Made by a program: the position numbers and the translations under genes. From Bacilli bacterium (GTDB lineage Bacteria; Bacillota_I; Bacilli_A; RF39; UBA660), in NCBI GenBank assembly GCA_016296185.1, contig JAEDJT010000006.1, forward strand, positions 1 to 55,469: a stretch of 55,469 nucleotides of DNA. The letters are read 5' to 3'. Of the stretch, positions 16,801 through 26,039 are shown piece by piece. A model generated the notes under the pieces. It was not told the origin of the DNA and made no database searches. It worked only from the letters and a program-made list of their open reading frames with translations. The first letter of the stretch is position 1; each line of letters opens with the position of its first letter.

Positions 16801-17520
16801 TTATTTCCCATTCTTTTTCAATGGGTTCTTTACCATCTTGTCATATCTTCTTGGATATTCTTTAGGTGTGTTTACACTTTTTTTGATTTTTAATATATTT
16901 CTTCCACTATTTTCTATAGGAAGTTCAAATGTAATTTTTTCTTCTATTTCTCCACCTAATACTTTTATAGCGTATAAAGAATCATCTATTTCTTCTTCAT
17001 TTGATCCTTTTAATGCTATATAATAACCACCAACTTTTGTTAATGGTAAACATAATTCAGATAATAATGTCATGTTACATACAGCTCTTGCTGTTACAAC
17101 ATCAAATTTTTCTCTATTTTTAACACAAAAATCTTCTGCTCTTCCATGATAAAAATTTACTTTTTTTAATCCTAATTTCATTGTTAATTCTTGTAAGAAT
17201 GCTATTTTTTTATTATTAGAATCTAATAAAGTTACTTCTATTTCTGGAAATAATATTTTTACTATCATGCCAGGAAAACCTGCTCCTGTTCCTATATCTA
17301 TTAGGTTATTTACTTTATTAAAGTCTATTGCTTTTACTATAGTAATTGAATCATAAAAATGTTTTAAATATATTTGTTCAGGTTCTTTTATTGCAGTTAA
17401 ATTAGTATGTTCATTATATTCAATTAAATAGTTACAATATATTTCTAATTTTTTTAATTGTTCTTCATTTAATATAATTCCTAATTTTTTAACTTCTTCT
17501 ACAAATAATTCTTTATTCAT
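16801..17520 (-). CDS. rsmG: 16S rRNA (guanine527-N7) methyltransferase
   Basis: RsmG (GidB) methylates G527 in 16S rRNA; loss gives low-level streptomycin resistance in other bacteria. The 239-residue protein has the family start region HTNLTAIKEPEQIYLKHFYDS and the SAM-binding loop LIDIGTGAGFPGMIVKI, followed by VTARAV. The start is ATG 17520, ten bases after GGGAG; it overlaps the mnmG stop by eight bases. The longer frame would begin directly at the ribosome site. It is the third gene of the mnmE-mnmG-rsmG-noc run. Confidence 0.97.
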   Translation of the reverse strand: MNKELFVEEVKKLGIILNEEQLKKLEIYCNYLIEYNEHTNLTAIKEPEQIYLKHFYDSITIVKAIDFNKVNNLIDIGTGAGFPGMIVKILFPEIEVTLLDSNNKKIAFLQELTMKLGLKKVNFYHGRAEDFCVKNREKFDVVTARAVCNMTLLSELCLPLTKVGGYYIALKGSNEEEIDDSLYAIKVLGGEIEEKITFELPIENSGRNILKIKKSVNTPKEYPRRYDKMVKNPLKKNGK

Positions 17521-19381
17521 TTTTTCCATACTCCCTTTTTAGATATACTGATAGTATTGAAATATCTGCTGGATTTACTCCACTTATTCTTATAGCTTGT
17601 GCAATTGTTGTTGGTCTAACTTCTTTAAGTTTTTGTCTTGCTTCAGATGCGATATTTTTAATATCATCATAATTTATATCTTCAGGTATTTGTTTCTTTT
17701 CTAACTTTAACATTTTTTCTGCTTCTTTATATGCTTTTTTAATATAACCTTCATATTTTAAATTTATGCTTATTTGTTCTTTAATATCATCTTCAAATGG
17801 TATTTCTATTAAATTAGATAAGAATTCCATTGTTATTTCGGGTCTTTTTATTAATTGTTCTAAACTTAAAGATGCTGTTGGAACTTGGAAATTATTTTCT
17901 TCGAAAGCTTTTCTTACTTCTTCAGTTACTTTAAGTTTATTTTCATTCATAAATGTTCTTATATCTTCTATGTTTTTTTCTTTTTTATTTAATCTTTCGA
18001 TTTGTTCTTCAGATATCATACCAGCATTATATGCTAATCTTCTTAATCTTAAATCAGCATTATCACTTCTTAATAATAATCTAAATTCTGCTCTACTTGT
18101 TAATAATCTATATGGATCTCTTATTCCTTTTGTTATTAAATCGTCTATTAATACTCCTATATAAGCATCTGATCTTTTTAATATTAAAGGTTCTTTTCCT
18201 TCTAATTTTAATCCTGCATTAATACCAGCCATTAATCCTTGACATGCTGCTTCTTCATATCCACTAGTTCCATTGATTTGTCCTGCTGTAAATAGATTTT
18301 TTAACACTTTTGTTTCTAATGATGCATTTAATTGTGTTGGATATATTGCATCATATTCTATTGCATATCCATATTTTATAATTTTTGCATTTTCTAATCC
18401 TGGTAAACTATGTACCATTTTTTCTTGCACTTCTGGTGGCATTGATGTTGAAAATCCTTGTAAATATATATCATCATAATATCTACTCTCTGGTTCTAAG
18501 AATAGTTGATGTCTTTCTTTATCTGCAAATCTTGTTACTTTATCTTCTATTGAAGGACAATATCTTGGACCTATTCCTTTAATATCATCTAAAGCCCCAT
18601 ACATACTTGATTTATTTAAATTATCTCTAATTATTTTATGTGTTTCTTCTGTTGTATATGTTAAATAACATGGTTCTTGTTCTTCTATTTTATAGCATGG
18701 TTCTAAATCATAGCTAAATGTTAATAATTTATTATCTCCAGCTTCTAATTTTGTTTTGCTGAAATCAATTGTTGATCTGTCTAATCTTTGAGGAGTTCCA
18801 GTTTTTAATCTAATAACATTAAATCCATATTCTCTTAATCTATCACTTAAGAAATTTGATGGCTTTTCATCATGTGGTCCTTTTCTTGTACGAGTATTTC
18901 CCACAAGAATATCTGCTTTTAAATATGTTCCTGTTGTTAAGATAACAATTTTAGATTCTATTTTTGTTCCATCTTCAAGAGTAATACCTTTTACTGTATT
19001 ATCTTCAACTATTAAATCTTCAACCATTCCTTCTTTAATTTCTAAATTTTCAAGTTTTCCAAGTTGTTCAAGCATTTCTTTTGGATAAGCAATTTTATCA
19101 CCTTGTGCTCTTAATGATTGTACTGCTGGACCTTTTGCACTATTCAACATTTTTATTTGTAGATGTGTTTTATCTGCAACTTTTCCCATTAATCCACCTA
19201 GTGCATCAATTTCTCTAACAACAATACCTTTAGCACTTCCACCTATATGTGGATTACATGGCATATCTGCTATATTTTTTAAATTACTTGTCATTAATAA
19301 TGTTTTGTGACCTTTTTTTGCAGATGCATTTGCTGCTTCGCATCCTGCATGTCCTCCACCTACTACTATAATATCGTACAT
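17513..19381 (-). CDS. mnmG: tRNA uridine 5-carboxymethylaminomethyl modification enzyme MnmG
   Basis: MnmG (GidA) is an FAD protein that works with MnmE to install cmnm5 groups on the wobble U34 of several tRNAs. The 622-residue protein starts MYDIIVVGGGHAGCEAA, the dinucleotide-binding fingerprint, and has DMPCNPHIGGSAKGIVVREIDALGG, containing a conserved cysteine needed for methylene transfer. The C-terminal helical domain that contacts MnmE ends RISGVNPADISILSVYLKRE. GGAG lies nine bases before ATG 19381. It follows mnmE by 15 bases and overlaps rsmG. Confidence 0.98.
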   Translation of the reverse strand: MYDIIVVGGGHAGCEAANASAKKGHKTLLMTSNLKNIADMPCNPHIGGSAKGIVVREIDALGGLMGKVADKTHLQIKMLNSAKGPAVQSLRAQGDKIAYPKEMLEQLGKLENLEIKEGMVEDLIVEDNTVKGITLEDGTKIESKIVILTTGTYLKADILVGNTRTRKGPHDEKPSNFLSDRLREYGFNVIRLKTGTPQRLDRSTIDFSKTKLEAGDNKLLTFSYDLEPCYKIEEQEPCYLTYTTEETHKIIRDNLNKSSMYGALDDIKGIGPRYCPSIEDKVTRFADKERHQLFLEPESRYYDDIYLQGFSTSMPPEVQEKMVHSLPGLENAKIIKYGYAIEYDAIYPTQLNASLETKVLKNLFTAGQINGTSGYEEAACQGLMAGINAGLKLEGKEPLILKRSDAYIGVLIDDLITKGIRDPYRLLTSRAEFRLLLRSDNADLRLRRLAYNAGMISEEQIERLNKKEKNIEDIRTFMNENKLKVTEEVRKAFEENNFQVPTASLSLEQLIKRPEITMEFLSNLIEIPFEDDIKEQISINLKYEGYIKKAYKEAEKMLKLEKKQIPEDINYDDIKNIASEARQKLKEVRPTTIAQAIRISGVNPADISILSVYLKREYGKNE

Positions 19382-19396
19382 ATTATACAACTCCTT

Positions 19397-20761
19397 TTAT
19401 TTTCCTAGACAAAATCTACTAAACATTTCATCTAATAGTTCTTCTTCATATGTTGTTCCATTTATTGTTCCTAATTTTTCCCAAATATTTTTTATATCTA
19501 ATTCAACCATATCTATTGGTTGATTATTTTTAACGCCATTTTCAACATCTTCAGTTAATTTTAAACATTCTTCTAATGTTCCAATACTTCTTGCATTGCT
19601 TAAATATGTTGGATCTTTTTCTTCTATATTTGAAATATCAAATAATTCTATTATTTTATCTTTTAATTCATTAATACCCTTTTTGTCTTTAATACTCATT
19701 TTAATGATTCTTGTTTCATCTATATTTAATTCATCTAGATTAGCTTTATTTTCTAAATCAGTTTTATTTAAAATAATTATATAATTTTTATTTCCTATTT
19801 CAGATATTAGTTCTTTAACTTCTTGGGAAATAACTTTATTATTATTAATCATAAATAATACTAAATCTGATTCAAGCATCATTTTTTTTGATTTTTCAAC
19901 TCCTAGAGATTCAACTATATCTTCAGTTTCTCTTATTCCAGCTGTATCAATTATATTAAGTAGAATTCCATTTAAAGATATTTGTCCTTCTACTATATCT
20001 CTTGTTGTTCCTGCAATATCTGTTACTATTGCCTTTTCTTCTTCTAGTAATTCATTTAATAAACTACTTTTTCCGACATTTGGTTCGCCTATTATAGATG
20101 TTTTTATACCATTTCTTATTATTTTTCCATTTTTACTTTCTTTAAGTATTTTAGATATTCTTTCTTTAAATTTAGCTAATTTAGGTAGCATTATATCATT
20201 TGTAATTATATCTACATCATCATATTCTGGATAATCTATATTAACATTTATATTAGATATAATTTGAATCATATCATTTCTTAATTCATCAACAAGATTT
20301 GATACTTTTCCATTTAATTGATTTGTTGCTAATTCGTTTTGGATTTCAGTTTGAGCATTGATTTTATCCATTACTGCTTCTGCTTCTAATAAATCAATTC
20401 TGCCGTTTAAAAAAGCTCTTTTAGTAAATTCACCAGGTTCAGCTAATCTACAACCATTTGATAATAACAATTGAAGTACTTTATTAGTTGGTGCAATTCC
20501 ACCATGAGTATTTATTTCTACTACATTCTCTGTAGTAAATGTTTTAGGTGCTTTCATTATACTAACTAATACTTCATCTATTTCTTTTCCTGTAGAATCT
20601 ATAATATGACCATAATTAATTGTATGAGATTCTACTTTAGTAAGATCTTTTCCTTTGAATATAGAATTAACTATTTCAATTGATTCGTCACCACTAACTC
20701 TAATTATAGCTATTGCGCCTTTTCCTTGACTTGTAGCTATTGCACAAATAGTATCATTCAT
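19397..20761 (-). CDS. mnmE: tRNA modification GTPase MnmE
   Basis: MnmE (TrmE) is the GTPase partner of MnmG in U34 modification. The 454-residue protein has the N-terminal folate-binding domain (MNDTICAIATSQGKGAIAIIRVSG), a helical domain, an inserted G domain with GEPNVGKSS (G1), DIAGTTRD (G2), DTAG (G3) and NKTD (G4), and the invariant C-terminal FCLGK whose cysteine is required. GGGAG lies eight bases before ATG 20761. An extended -10 promoter (TGCTATAAT) lies just upstream, so this gene heads the mnmE-mnmG-rsmG-noc unit. A perfect Noc-type site lies between it and jag. Confidence 0.98.
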   Translation of the reverse strand: MNDTICAIATSQGKGAIAIIRVSGDESIEIVNSIFKGKDLTKVESHTINYGHIIDSTGKEIDEVLVSIMKAPKTFTTENVVEINTHGGIAPTNKVLQLLLSNGCRLAEPGEFTKRAFLNGRIDLLEAEAVMDKINAQTEIQNELATNQLNGKVSNLVDELRNDMIQIISNINVNIDYPEYDDVDIITNDIMLPKLAKFKERISKILKESKNGKIIRNGIKTSIIGEPNVGKSSLLNELLEEEKAIVTDIAGTTRDIVEGQISLNGILLNIIDTAGIRETEDIVESLGVEKSKKMMLESDLVLFMINNNKVISQEVKELISEIGNKNYIIILNKTDLENKANLDELNIDETRIIKMSIKDKKGINELKDKIIELFDISNIEEKDPTYLSNARSIGTLEECLKLTEDVENGVKNNQPIDMVELDIKNIWEKLGTINGTTYEEELLDEMFSRFCLGK

Positions 20762-20784
20762 AGCTTTCACTCCCTTTGGGCTGT

Positions 20785-20793
20785 ATTATAGCA
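20785..20793 (-). promoter_or_regulatory. Extended -10 promoter of the mnmE operon
   Basis: TGCTATAAT on the minus strand, about 24 bases before the mnmE ATG; the leader contains the GGGAG ribosome site. Confidence 0.6.
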
Positions 20794-20846
20794 CATTTTC
20801 ATATAATACAATAATTTTTTATATATTTATATTTTATAGCAAAATT

Positions 20847-20860
20847 ATTTCCCGGGAAAT
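20847..20860. promoter_or_regulatory. Perfect Noc-binding site
   Basis: ATTTCCCGGGAAAT, identical to the palindromic Bacillus Noc-binding consensus. It lies between the jag terminator and the mnmE promoter, upstream of the operon that ends in noc itself. Confidence 0.8.
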
Positions 20861-20889
20861 AAAAAAAGAAGATTTTTTTAATCTTCTTT
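20861..20889 (-). terminator. Intrinsic terminator after jag
   Basis: AAAGAAGAT and ATCTTCTTT arms around a seven-base loop, followed on the minus strand by a T run. It overlaps the jag stop codon. Confidence 0.85.
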
Positions 20890-21489
20890 ATATGAAATAA
20901 CTATATGTCTATGTGGTTCTTCACCTTCACTAGTTGTTGATATATTCTTGAATTCAGATAATGCATTGTGAACAATTCTTCTTTCATATGAGTTCATATC
21001 ATCTAGTTTTACATCTACTTTAGTCTTTAATACTTCTTTTGCAATTCTTTTTGCATTTCTTTCTAAATTATTATTTTTCTTTTCTTTGTAATTTTCTACA
21101 TCTAATAATATATATGGGTATTTCCCAACTTCATTAAATACCATTTGTCTTAATATTGTTTGAATAGCTTGTAATGTTTGTCCATTCTTTCCTATTAATA
21201 TAGCATTTTTATCTGAATATATTTTGATATTAATTTGTTCTTCTCTAACACTTGTTTCGAATTTTGCTTCAATTTCCATATTTTTTAAAATATCACTTAA
21301 TTTTTCTTTTAAGAATTCAGATACTTCTTTTATAGTAACAGCTTTTAAAATTACTGTTGCTGATTTAAATAATCCACCTTTTTTTTCTTCTGTTTTGTAC
21401 ATTAGTTCATTTTCTTCTACTTCTAAAGCTTTTAGTGCTTTTGCTTTTGCTTCTTCTAATGTTTTTGCTTCAAATACTTCTAATTTCAT
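20878..21489 (-). CDS. jag: RNA-binding protein Jag/KhpB (Jag-N, KH, R3H)
   Basis: Jag/KhpB binds RNA, often with KhpA, and affects cell elongation and division in Firmicutes. The 203-residue protein has an N-terminal Jag domain (MKLEVFEAKTLEEAKAKALKAL, then the KKGGLF motif at about 37-42), a KH domain with the GKNGQTL loop (about 100), and an R3H domain with YERRIVHNAL (about 170) and HRHIVISYK at the end. It lies two bases after yidC, completing the conserved rpmH-rnpA-yidC-jag run, and is followed by a terminator. Confidence 0.95.
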   Translation of the reverse strand: MKLEVFEAKTLEEAKAKALKALEVEENELMYKTEEKKGGLFKSATVILKAVTIKEVSEFLKEKLSDILKNMEIEAKFETSVREEQINIKIYSDKNAILIGKNGQTLQAIQTILRQMVFNEVGKYPYILLDVENYKEKKNNNLERNAKRIAKEVLKTKVDVKLDDMNSYERRIVHNALSEFKNISTTSEGEEPHRHIVISYKED

Positions 21490-21491
21490 GT

Positions 21492-22427
21492 TTAAATCCT
21501 CTTTTCAATAACTTTTTTTATTACTAATTGTTGTACTACTGCAAATGCATTAGTTACTATCCAATATAATGCAATTGCTGTTGGTAAACTTAATGACGCA
21601 AAGGCAATCATTAATATCATAAATGTATACATTGTTTTCATTTGATCGGCCATTTCATTATTTTGTTGACCTTTCATTGTTATTTTAAATGATAAGTATG
21701 TTGATACTATAATTAAAATAATCAATATTATATATATATAATTATGTTGAGCAATTCCTGTTGAAGGTGTCATACCTAAATTCATTGTTAGGAATTTTCC
21801 TTCAAATATTGCTGGTACTCTATTAATTGCTTCTAAGAAAGCAAAGAATAAAGGTAATTGAATAAAGGCTAATAAACAACCGCTTACTGGGTTTATACCA
21901 TATTTCTTATATACCATCATTGTTTCTTGGCTTTTTGCCATTAATGAATCTTGATCTGTTTTATTTTCATATTTCTTTTCTATTTTTGCAATTGCTGGTT
22001 GAGCTTTTTTCATATTTTCAGATTGTTTAACTGTTTTAATTTGAATTGGTAACATTACTAATCTAATAATTAATCCAATAACCATTACTGCTATACCCAT
22101 GTTTTTAACTAAATATCCAAATTTTAATATTAACCAAGCTAAAGGTTTAATAAATATTGATTCCCATAAACTTTTGTATTTTATTTTATTTGGAGTAAAA
22201 TTTTTACATTCAGGTAAATCTTCTAAACTAACTTGTAATTTTGAATCATATTCTTCATATTTGTTATATAAATTTTCATCACTAGGTTTACAAATTATGT
22301 TTGCTGTTAATGATTGTCCTGTACTTTCGTTAGTTACTACTGTTTTTCCATCTTTTAATTGTTTTGTACATCCTGTACATACTAATAATAAAAATGCTAT
22401 TATTAATAACTTATACTTTTTTTTCAC
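21492..22427 (-). CDS. yidC: Membrane protein insertase YidC/OxaI (SpoIIIJ type)
   Basis: YidC inserts and folds membrane proteins, alone or with SecYEG. The 311-residue protein begins with a lipoprotein signal peptide (lipobox VCTGC, mature Cys about residue 20). After an external segment come five hydrophobic helices, with the conserved region MAKSQETMMVYKKYGINPVSGCLLAFIQLPLFFAF around residues 165-195, and a positively charged end (KKVIEKRI). The lipobox is typical of Firmicute SpoIIIJ-type YidC. The start codon is GTG, preceded by AGGTG. It lies eight bases after rnpA and two before jag. Confidence 0.96.
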   Translation of the reverse strand: MKKKYKLLIIAFLLLVCTGCTKQLKDGKTVVTNESTGQSLTANIICKPSDENLYNKYEEYDSKLQVSLEDLPECKNFTPNKIKYKSLWESIFIKPLAWLILKFGYLVKNMGIAVMVIGLIIRLVMLPIQIKTVKQSENMKKAQPAIAKIEKKYENKTDQDSLMAKSQETMMVYKKYGINPVSGCLLAFIQLPLFFAFLEAINRVPAIFEGKFLTMNLGMTPSTGIAQHNYIYIILIILIIVSTYLSFKITMKGQQNNEMADQMKTMYTFMILMIAFASLSLPTAIALYWIVTNAFAVVQQLVIKKVIEKRI

Positions 22428-22435
22428 AATTTCAC

Positions 22436-22756
22436 CTATTTTTCTAAAAGACTTGTTAATGCTTTATACATATTTTCATATGTTGCTTCATTTGCGGTCT
22501 TCCTAATCATTATAATATAATTAAAGCCTTTTTTAAATAGATTTCTATTATTATCAATAATAGATCTGGTTCTTCTTTTTAGTAAATTTCTTAAATGAGC
22601 ATGGCCAACTTTGTTACTAATTGCTATACCATACTTTATATTTTCATCTTCTCTTTCCTTATAATATATAACAAAGAGATTATTTTTTTTAAATTTACCT
22701 TCTTTAATTATATTATTGAAAAGTTTTTTTTCTTTTATTGTTTCTACCCTTTTCAT
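22436..22756 (-). CDS. rnpA: Ribonuclease P protein component
   Basis: RnpA is the protein subunit of RNase P, which matures the 5' ends of tRNAs. The 106-residue basic protein has the family pattern: KKLFNNIIKEGK, the central strands, and the RNR-type motif AHLRNLLKRRTRSII (about 53-67), which binds RNA. It lies between rpmH and yidC, the classic origin-proximal order. The ribosome site GGAAG precedes the ATG. Its RNA partner rnpB is not found in this window. Confidence 0.95.
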   Translation of the reverse strand: MKRVETIKEKKLFNNIIKEGKFKKNNLFVIYYKEREDENIKYGIAISNKVGHAHLRNLLKRRTRSIIDNNRNLFKKGFNYIIMIRKTANEATYENMYKALTSLLEK

Positions 22757-22779
22757 ATAATACTTCCTTTTTTATACAT

Positions 22780-22804
22780 AAAAAACCACTTTATAAGTGG
22801 TTTC
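22780..22804 (-). terminator. Terminator between rpmH and rnpA
   Basis: AAACCACTT and AGTGGTTT arms with a short loop, then a T run on the minus strand. It probably lowers rnpA expression relative to rpmH. Confidence 0.8.
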
Positions 22805-22809
22805 TTAAA

Positions 22810-22935
22810 TTATTTAACAACGATTCTTTTACGTCCTTTTGCTCTTCTTGATTTTAAAATATTAGATTCTTTTCTTGCAAAGAAACCATGTTTTTTTGCT
22901 CTTTTTCTATTATTTGGTTGATAAGTTCTTTTCAC
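22810..22935 (-). CDS. rpmH: 50S ribosomal protein L34
   Basis: A 41-residue, very basic protein starting MKRTYQPNNRKRAKKHGF and ending RRAKGRKRIVVK, which is unmistakably L34. Length is three residues below the common 44. The start codon is GTG, with GGAGG eight bases before it. It is the first gene left of the origin, heading rpmH-rnpA-yidC-jag, and is followed by a hairpin. A TATAAT about 40 bases upstream can serve as its promoter. Confidence 0.97.
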   Translation of the reverse strand: MKRTYQPNNRKRAKKHGFFARKESNILKSRRAKGRKRIVVK

Positions 22936-23035
22936 AATTAACACCTCCACATCTAAATAAGCTCCCTTATTATAAACTTAAAAATCAAAAAAAGTCAAGA
23001 AATATCTAGCTTTATTTAACATTTTTATTATTTTT

Positions 23036-23219
23036 AAAAAGTTATCAACAAAAAACTGTGGATATGTGGATAACTTTTTAAACATGTTATTTAAAAAAAT
23101 GTGGATAATGTGGATATCTTAATTATTCTTATATCTTATTTATGTCTATTTGTGATTTATTCTGTTGATATGTTGTGAATTAAAAAAATTTATTAAATTT
23201 TACCTTTTATTTTTCCACA
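23036..23219 (+). other. oriC part 1: DnaA-box cluster and AT-rich unwinding region upstream of dnaA
   Basis: The rpmH-dnaA gap holds two consensus DnaA boxes TGTGGATAA (23065-23073, 23100-23108) and near matches at 23042-23050 (TTATCAACA), 23057-23065, 23109-23117, 23163-23171 and 23211-23219 (TTTTCCACA). A stretch of almost only A and T (about 23180-23205) next to the last box is a candidate unwinding element. Strand switch of the genes occurs here, confirming the origin. Confidence 0.9.
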
Positions 23220-23266
23220 GCTTGAGTTAAAATAATGGTACAAATTGGTCAAGGTGGGGTGATGGA

Positions 23267-24637
23267 ATGGATAATATGGATATATGGGAGAAAGTTCTAG
23301 ATATTATTAGAGGAAATTTTCAACCTGTATCTTTTAGTACTTGGTTTTCTAATACAAAAATTTATAAATTATCAGATGATAAAGTATCATTATTAGTTCC
23401 TATGGCCTTACATAAGAAATACTTATCTCAAAACCATAAAGATCTTCTTATGGATGCTTTTGCGGAAGTTACAGGTATTGAAAGACCAGTAGAATTCTTG
23501 TTAAAAAGCGAAATAGAGGATGAACAACAAACTTTAATAGAAAATGCTGTTAATAACTCTTTAGATATGAACATATCAAATAATTATGTTTTTGAATCAA
23601 ATCTTAATGCTAATTTAAACTTTGATAATTTTGTAGTAGGGGATACTAATAAATTTGCTAGAACTGCTGCGTTTGCTGTTGCTCAAAATCCTGGAAAAAC
23701 TTATAATCCTTTATTTATATATGGAAAAAGTGGACTTGGTAAAACGCATTTAATGCATGCAATTGGTAATTATATCGTTGAAAACGATAAATCAATGAAA
23801 GTTCTTTATACTACAAGTGATGAATTTAGAAAAGAATATACTGGAATTGCTAGTTCAGATAATTCTATGGAAGTAGCAAATCAATTTAAAGAAAAATATA
23901 GAAATATCGATGTATTAATCATAGATGATATTCAATATTTAGTTGATGCTAAAAAGACTCAAGAGGAATTTTTCCATACTTTTAATGAATTACATGGAAA
24001 AAATAAACAAATAATTATTAGTTCAGATAGATCTCCAGATGATTTAAAACAGCTAGAATCAAGACTTTCTAGTCGTCTTGCTTGGGGATTACCTGTAGAT
24101 ATTTATCCTCCTGATTTTGAGCTTAGATGTAGGATTATTAAGGATAAATTAAAATATACAAGTATAAAAGATAAAGTAAGTGATGATGCAGTTGAATATA
24201 TTGCAAACAATTTTGATATAGATGTAAGAAGTATAGAAGGTGCTATTAATAGATTATTAGCTTATACTTCAATGACTTCTCCAGATGTAGGATTAATAGA
24301 TTTAGAGTTTACTGATGAAGCTTTAAAAGACTATGTTAAGAAAAATCCTTATGTTACTAATGATATTATTAGTATTCAAAAGGTTGTTGCTGATTATTAC
24401 AATATAACTGTAGAAGTATTAAAAGGAAAGAAGAGAAGTGCTAATATTGCATATCCTAGAATGGTTGCAATGTACTTATGTAGAGCTCTAACAGATCAAT
24501 CTTTCCCTAGAATAGGCCTAGAATTTGGTGGAAGAGACCATTCTACTGTAATTCATGCCTGTGATAAAATCGAAGAAGATTTAAAAAATAATGGTCAATT
24601 AAAAGAAATTATTAACGAAATTAAGTCTAAATTATAA
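23267..24637 (+). CDS. dnaA: Chromosomal replication initiator DnaA
   Basis: DnaA binds the boxes on both sides of this gene, melts the origin and loads the helicase. The 456-residue protein has the N-terminal helicase-interaction domain (1 to about 75), a short linker, the AAA+ domain with Walker A GKSGLGKT (153-160) and Walker B VLIIDDIQYL, and the C-terminal HTH with the DnaA signature GGRDHSTVIHACDKIEE. Start at ATG 23267: AGGTGG lies nine bases before it, and an out-of-frame ATG sits in between. The promoter region lies among the DnaA boxes, so autoregulation is likely. Confidence 0.99.
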   Translation: MDNMDIWEKVLDIIRGNFQPVSFSTWFSNTKIYKLSDDKVSLLVPMALHKKYLSQNHKDLLMDAFAEVTGIERPVEFLLKSEIEDEQQTLIENAVNNSLDMNISNNYVFESNLNANLNFDNFVVGDTNKFARTAAFAVAQNPGKTYNPLFIYGKSGLGKTHLMHAIGNYIVENDKSMKVLYTTSDEFRKEYTGIASSDNSMEVANQFKEKYRNIDVLIIDDIQYLVDAKKTQEEFFHTFNELHGKNKQIIISSDRSPDDLKQLESRLSSRLAWGLPVDIYPPDFELRCRIIKDKLKYTSIKDKVSDDAVEYIANNFDIDVRSIEGAINRLLAYTSMTSPDVGLIDLEFTDEALKDYVKKNPYVTNDIISIQKVVADYYNITVEVLKGKKRSANIAYPRMVAMYLCRALTDQSFPRIGLEFGGRDHSTVIHACDKIEEDLKNNGQLKEIINEIKSKL

Positions 24638-24668
24638 TTTTGTTAATAATATGTTTATAAAAATTGAA

Positions 24669-24742
24669 TTATCAACATATAAAACTAGTCATTTTTTGCC
24701 TATAATATGTGGAAAACTAAAATGTTATAAACATTATCAACT
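24669..24742 (+). other. oriC part 2: DnaA boxes between dnaA and dnaN
   Basis: TTATCAACA (24669-24677), TGTGGAAAA (24709-24717) and TTATCAACT (24734-24742) lie in the very AT-rich dnaA-dnaN gap. Together with part 1 they give a bipartite origin flanking dnaA, as in Bacillus. Confidence 0.65.
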
Positions 24743-24793
24743 CTATAATAAACATAATAATAAAATAATAAATATAAGAAAGAAGGAAACTAA

Positions 24794-25912
24794 ATGAAAT
24801 TTACAATTGAAAAAAATATTTTATTAGAAAATTTATCAAATGTAGTTAAAGCAATATCTACTAAAAATATAATTCCTATATTAAATGGTGTTAAATTTGA
24901 ATTAACAGATGAAGGTTTATATTTAACAGCAAGCGATAGTGAATTAACTATTCGTTCATTTATTGAAAGTAAATCTATAGCAAATATAGAAAAAGAAGGA
25001 TCTATTATTATTCAATCTAAATATATATTAGATATTATTAGAAAGTTACCAGCTGATCTAGTAAATTTTGAATTAATGGATGGATTAAAAATAAAGATTT
25101 CATCTGATAATTCTCAATATGATTTAAATTGTTTAGATCCAAAAGAATATCCAAGTTTAAAATTAGAAGAAAAAGAAAATCCTATTAATATTAGTGGTAA
25201 TACATTTAAAACTATTATTAGTCAAACTTCATTTGCTATTTCAACACAAGAATTAAGACCTTTATTAACTGGTTTAAATTTTAAAATAGTAGGGGATATA
25301 TTTGAATGTATTGCTACTGATTCATATAGATTAGCTAAAAAAACTATTCAATTAAGTGTTCCTTCAGAAGACGACATTAATATTGTTATTCCAGGAAAGA
25401 ATGTTATTGAATTAGATAAAATTATTACAGAAGATGAAAATGTTGAAATGCATGTATTCTCTAATAAGATATTATTTAAATATAAGAATTATTTATTCCA
25501 AAGTAATTTATTAAGTGGATCTTATCCTAATACATCTAATTTAATACCTACTGATTTCGGTATTATGGTTAATGTTAAACTAGATAATTATTATTCAGCA
25601 ATTGATAGAGCTGCATTATTAACTCAAAGTAAAGATAAAAATATTGTTAAAATGAAAATTAATTCAAATGAAATGATTATAAATTCATATGCTTCTGAAA
25701 TTGGTAAAGTAGAAGAAAAATTATCAGTTGAATCAAGCGATAATGCTAATATTGATATTTCATTTAGTGCTAAATATATGTTAGATGCATTAAAAACAAT
25801 GAAAGATGAAGATATATTGATATTATTAAATGGTGAAGTAAAACCAATAGTTATTAAATCAGTTACAGATGATTCATTAATTCAATTAATTTTACCTATT
25901 AAAACTTATTAA
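24794..25912 (+). CDS. dnaN: DNA polymerase III beta subunit (sliding clamp)
   Basis: The clamp encircles DNA and tethers polymerase III and repair factors. The 372-residue protein has three repeated clamp domains: MKFTIEKNILLENLSNVVKAIS at the start, the second with TDSYRLAKK (about 177), and the C-terminal MPI-like end LIQLILPIKTY. AGAAGGAAAC precedes the ATG. It follows dnaA after 156 bases that contain DnaA boxes and is closed by a strong terminator, so recF and the gyrase genes need another promoter. Confidence 0.99.
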   Translation: MKFTIEKNILLENLSNVVKAISTKNIIPILNGVKFELTDEGLYLTASDSELTIRSFIESKSIANIEKEGSIIIQSKYILDIIRKLPADLVNFELMDGLKIKISSDNSQYDLNCLDPKEYPSLKLEEKENPINISGNTFKTIISQTSFAISTQELRPLLTGLNFKIVGDIFECIATDSYRLAKKTIQLSVPSEDDINIVIPGKNVIELDKIITEDENVEMHVFSNKILFKYKNYLFQSNLLSGSYPNTSNLIPTDFGIMVNVKLDNYYSAIDRAALLTQSKDKNIVKMKINSNEMIINSYASEIGKVEEKLSVESSDNANIDISFSAKYMLDALKTMKDEDILILLNGEVKPIVIKSVTDDSLIQLILPIKTY

Positions 25913-25922
25913 TTTAAAAAAA

Positions 25923-25947
25923 TAACACCAAAATTTGGTGTTTTTTT
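25923..25947 (+). terminator. Intrinsic terminator after dnaN
   Basis: ACACCAAA and TTTGGTGT form a perfect stem followed by seven T residues. Confidence 0.92.
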
Positions 25948-26039
25948 ATTTTTTTTGAAAATGTCGACTTTTTTCGACAAACAGGGGGCTGAAAGTATGA
26001 TAGAAGGGTATAAATTTATTGAAAAGGAGGTATTTGACT

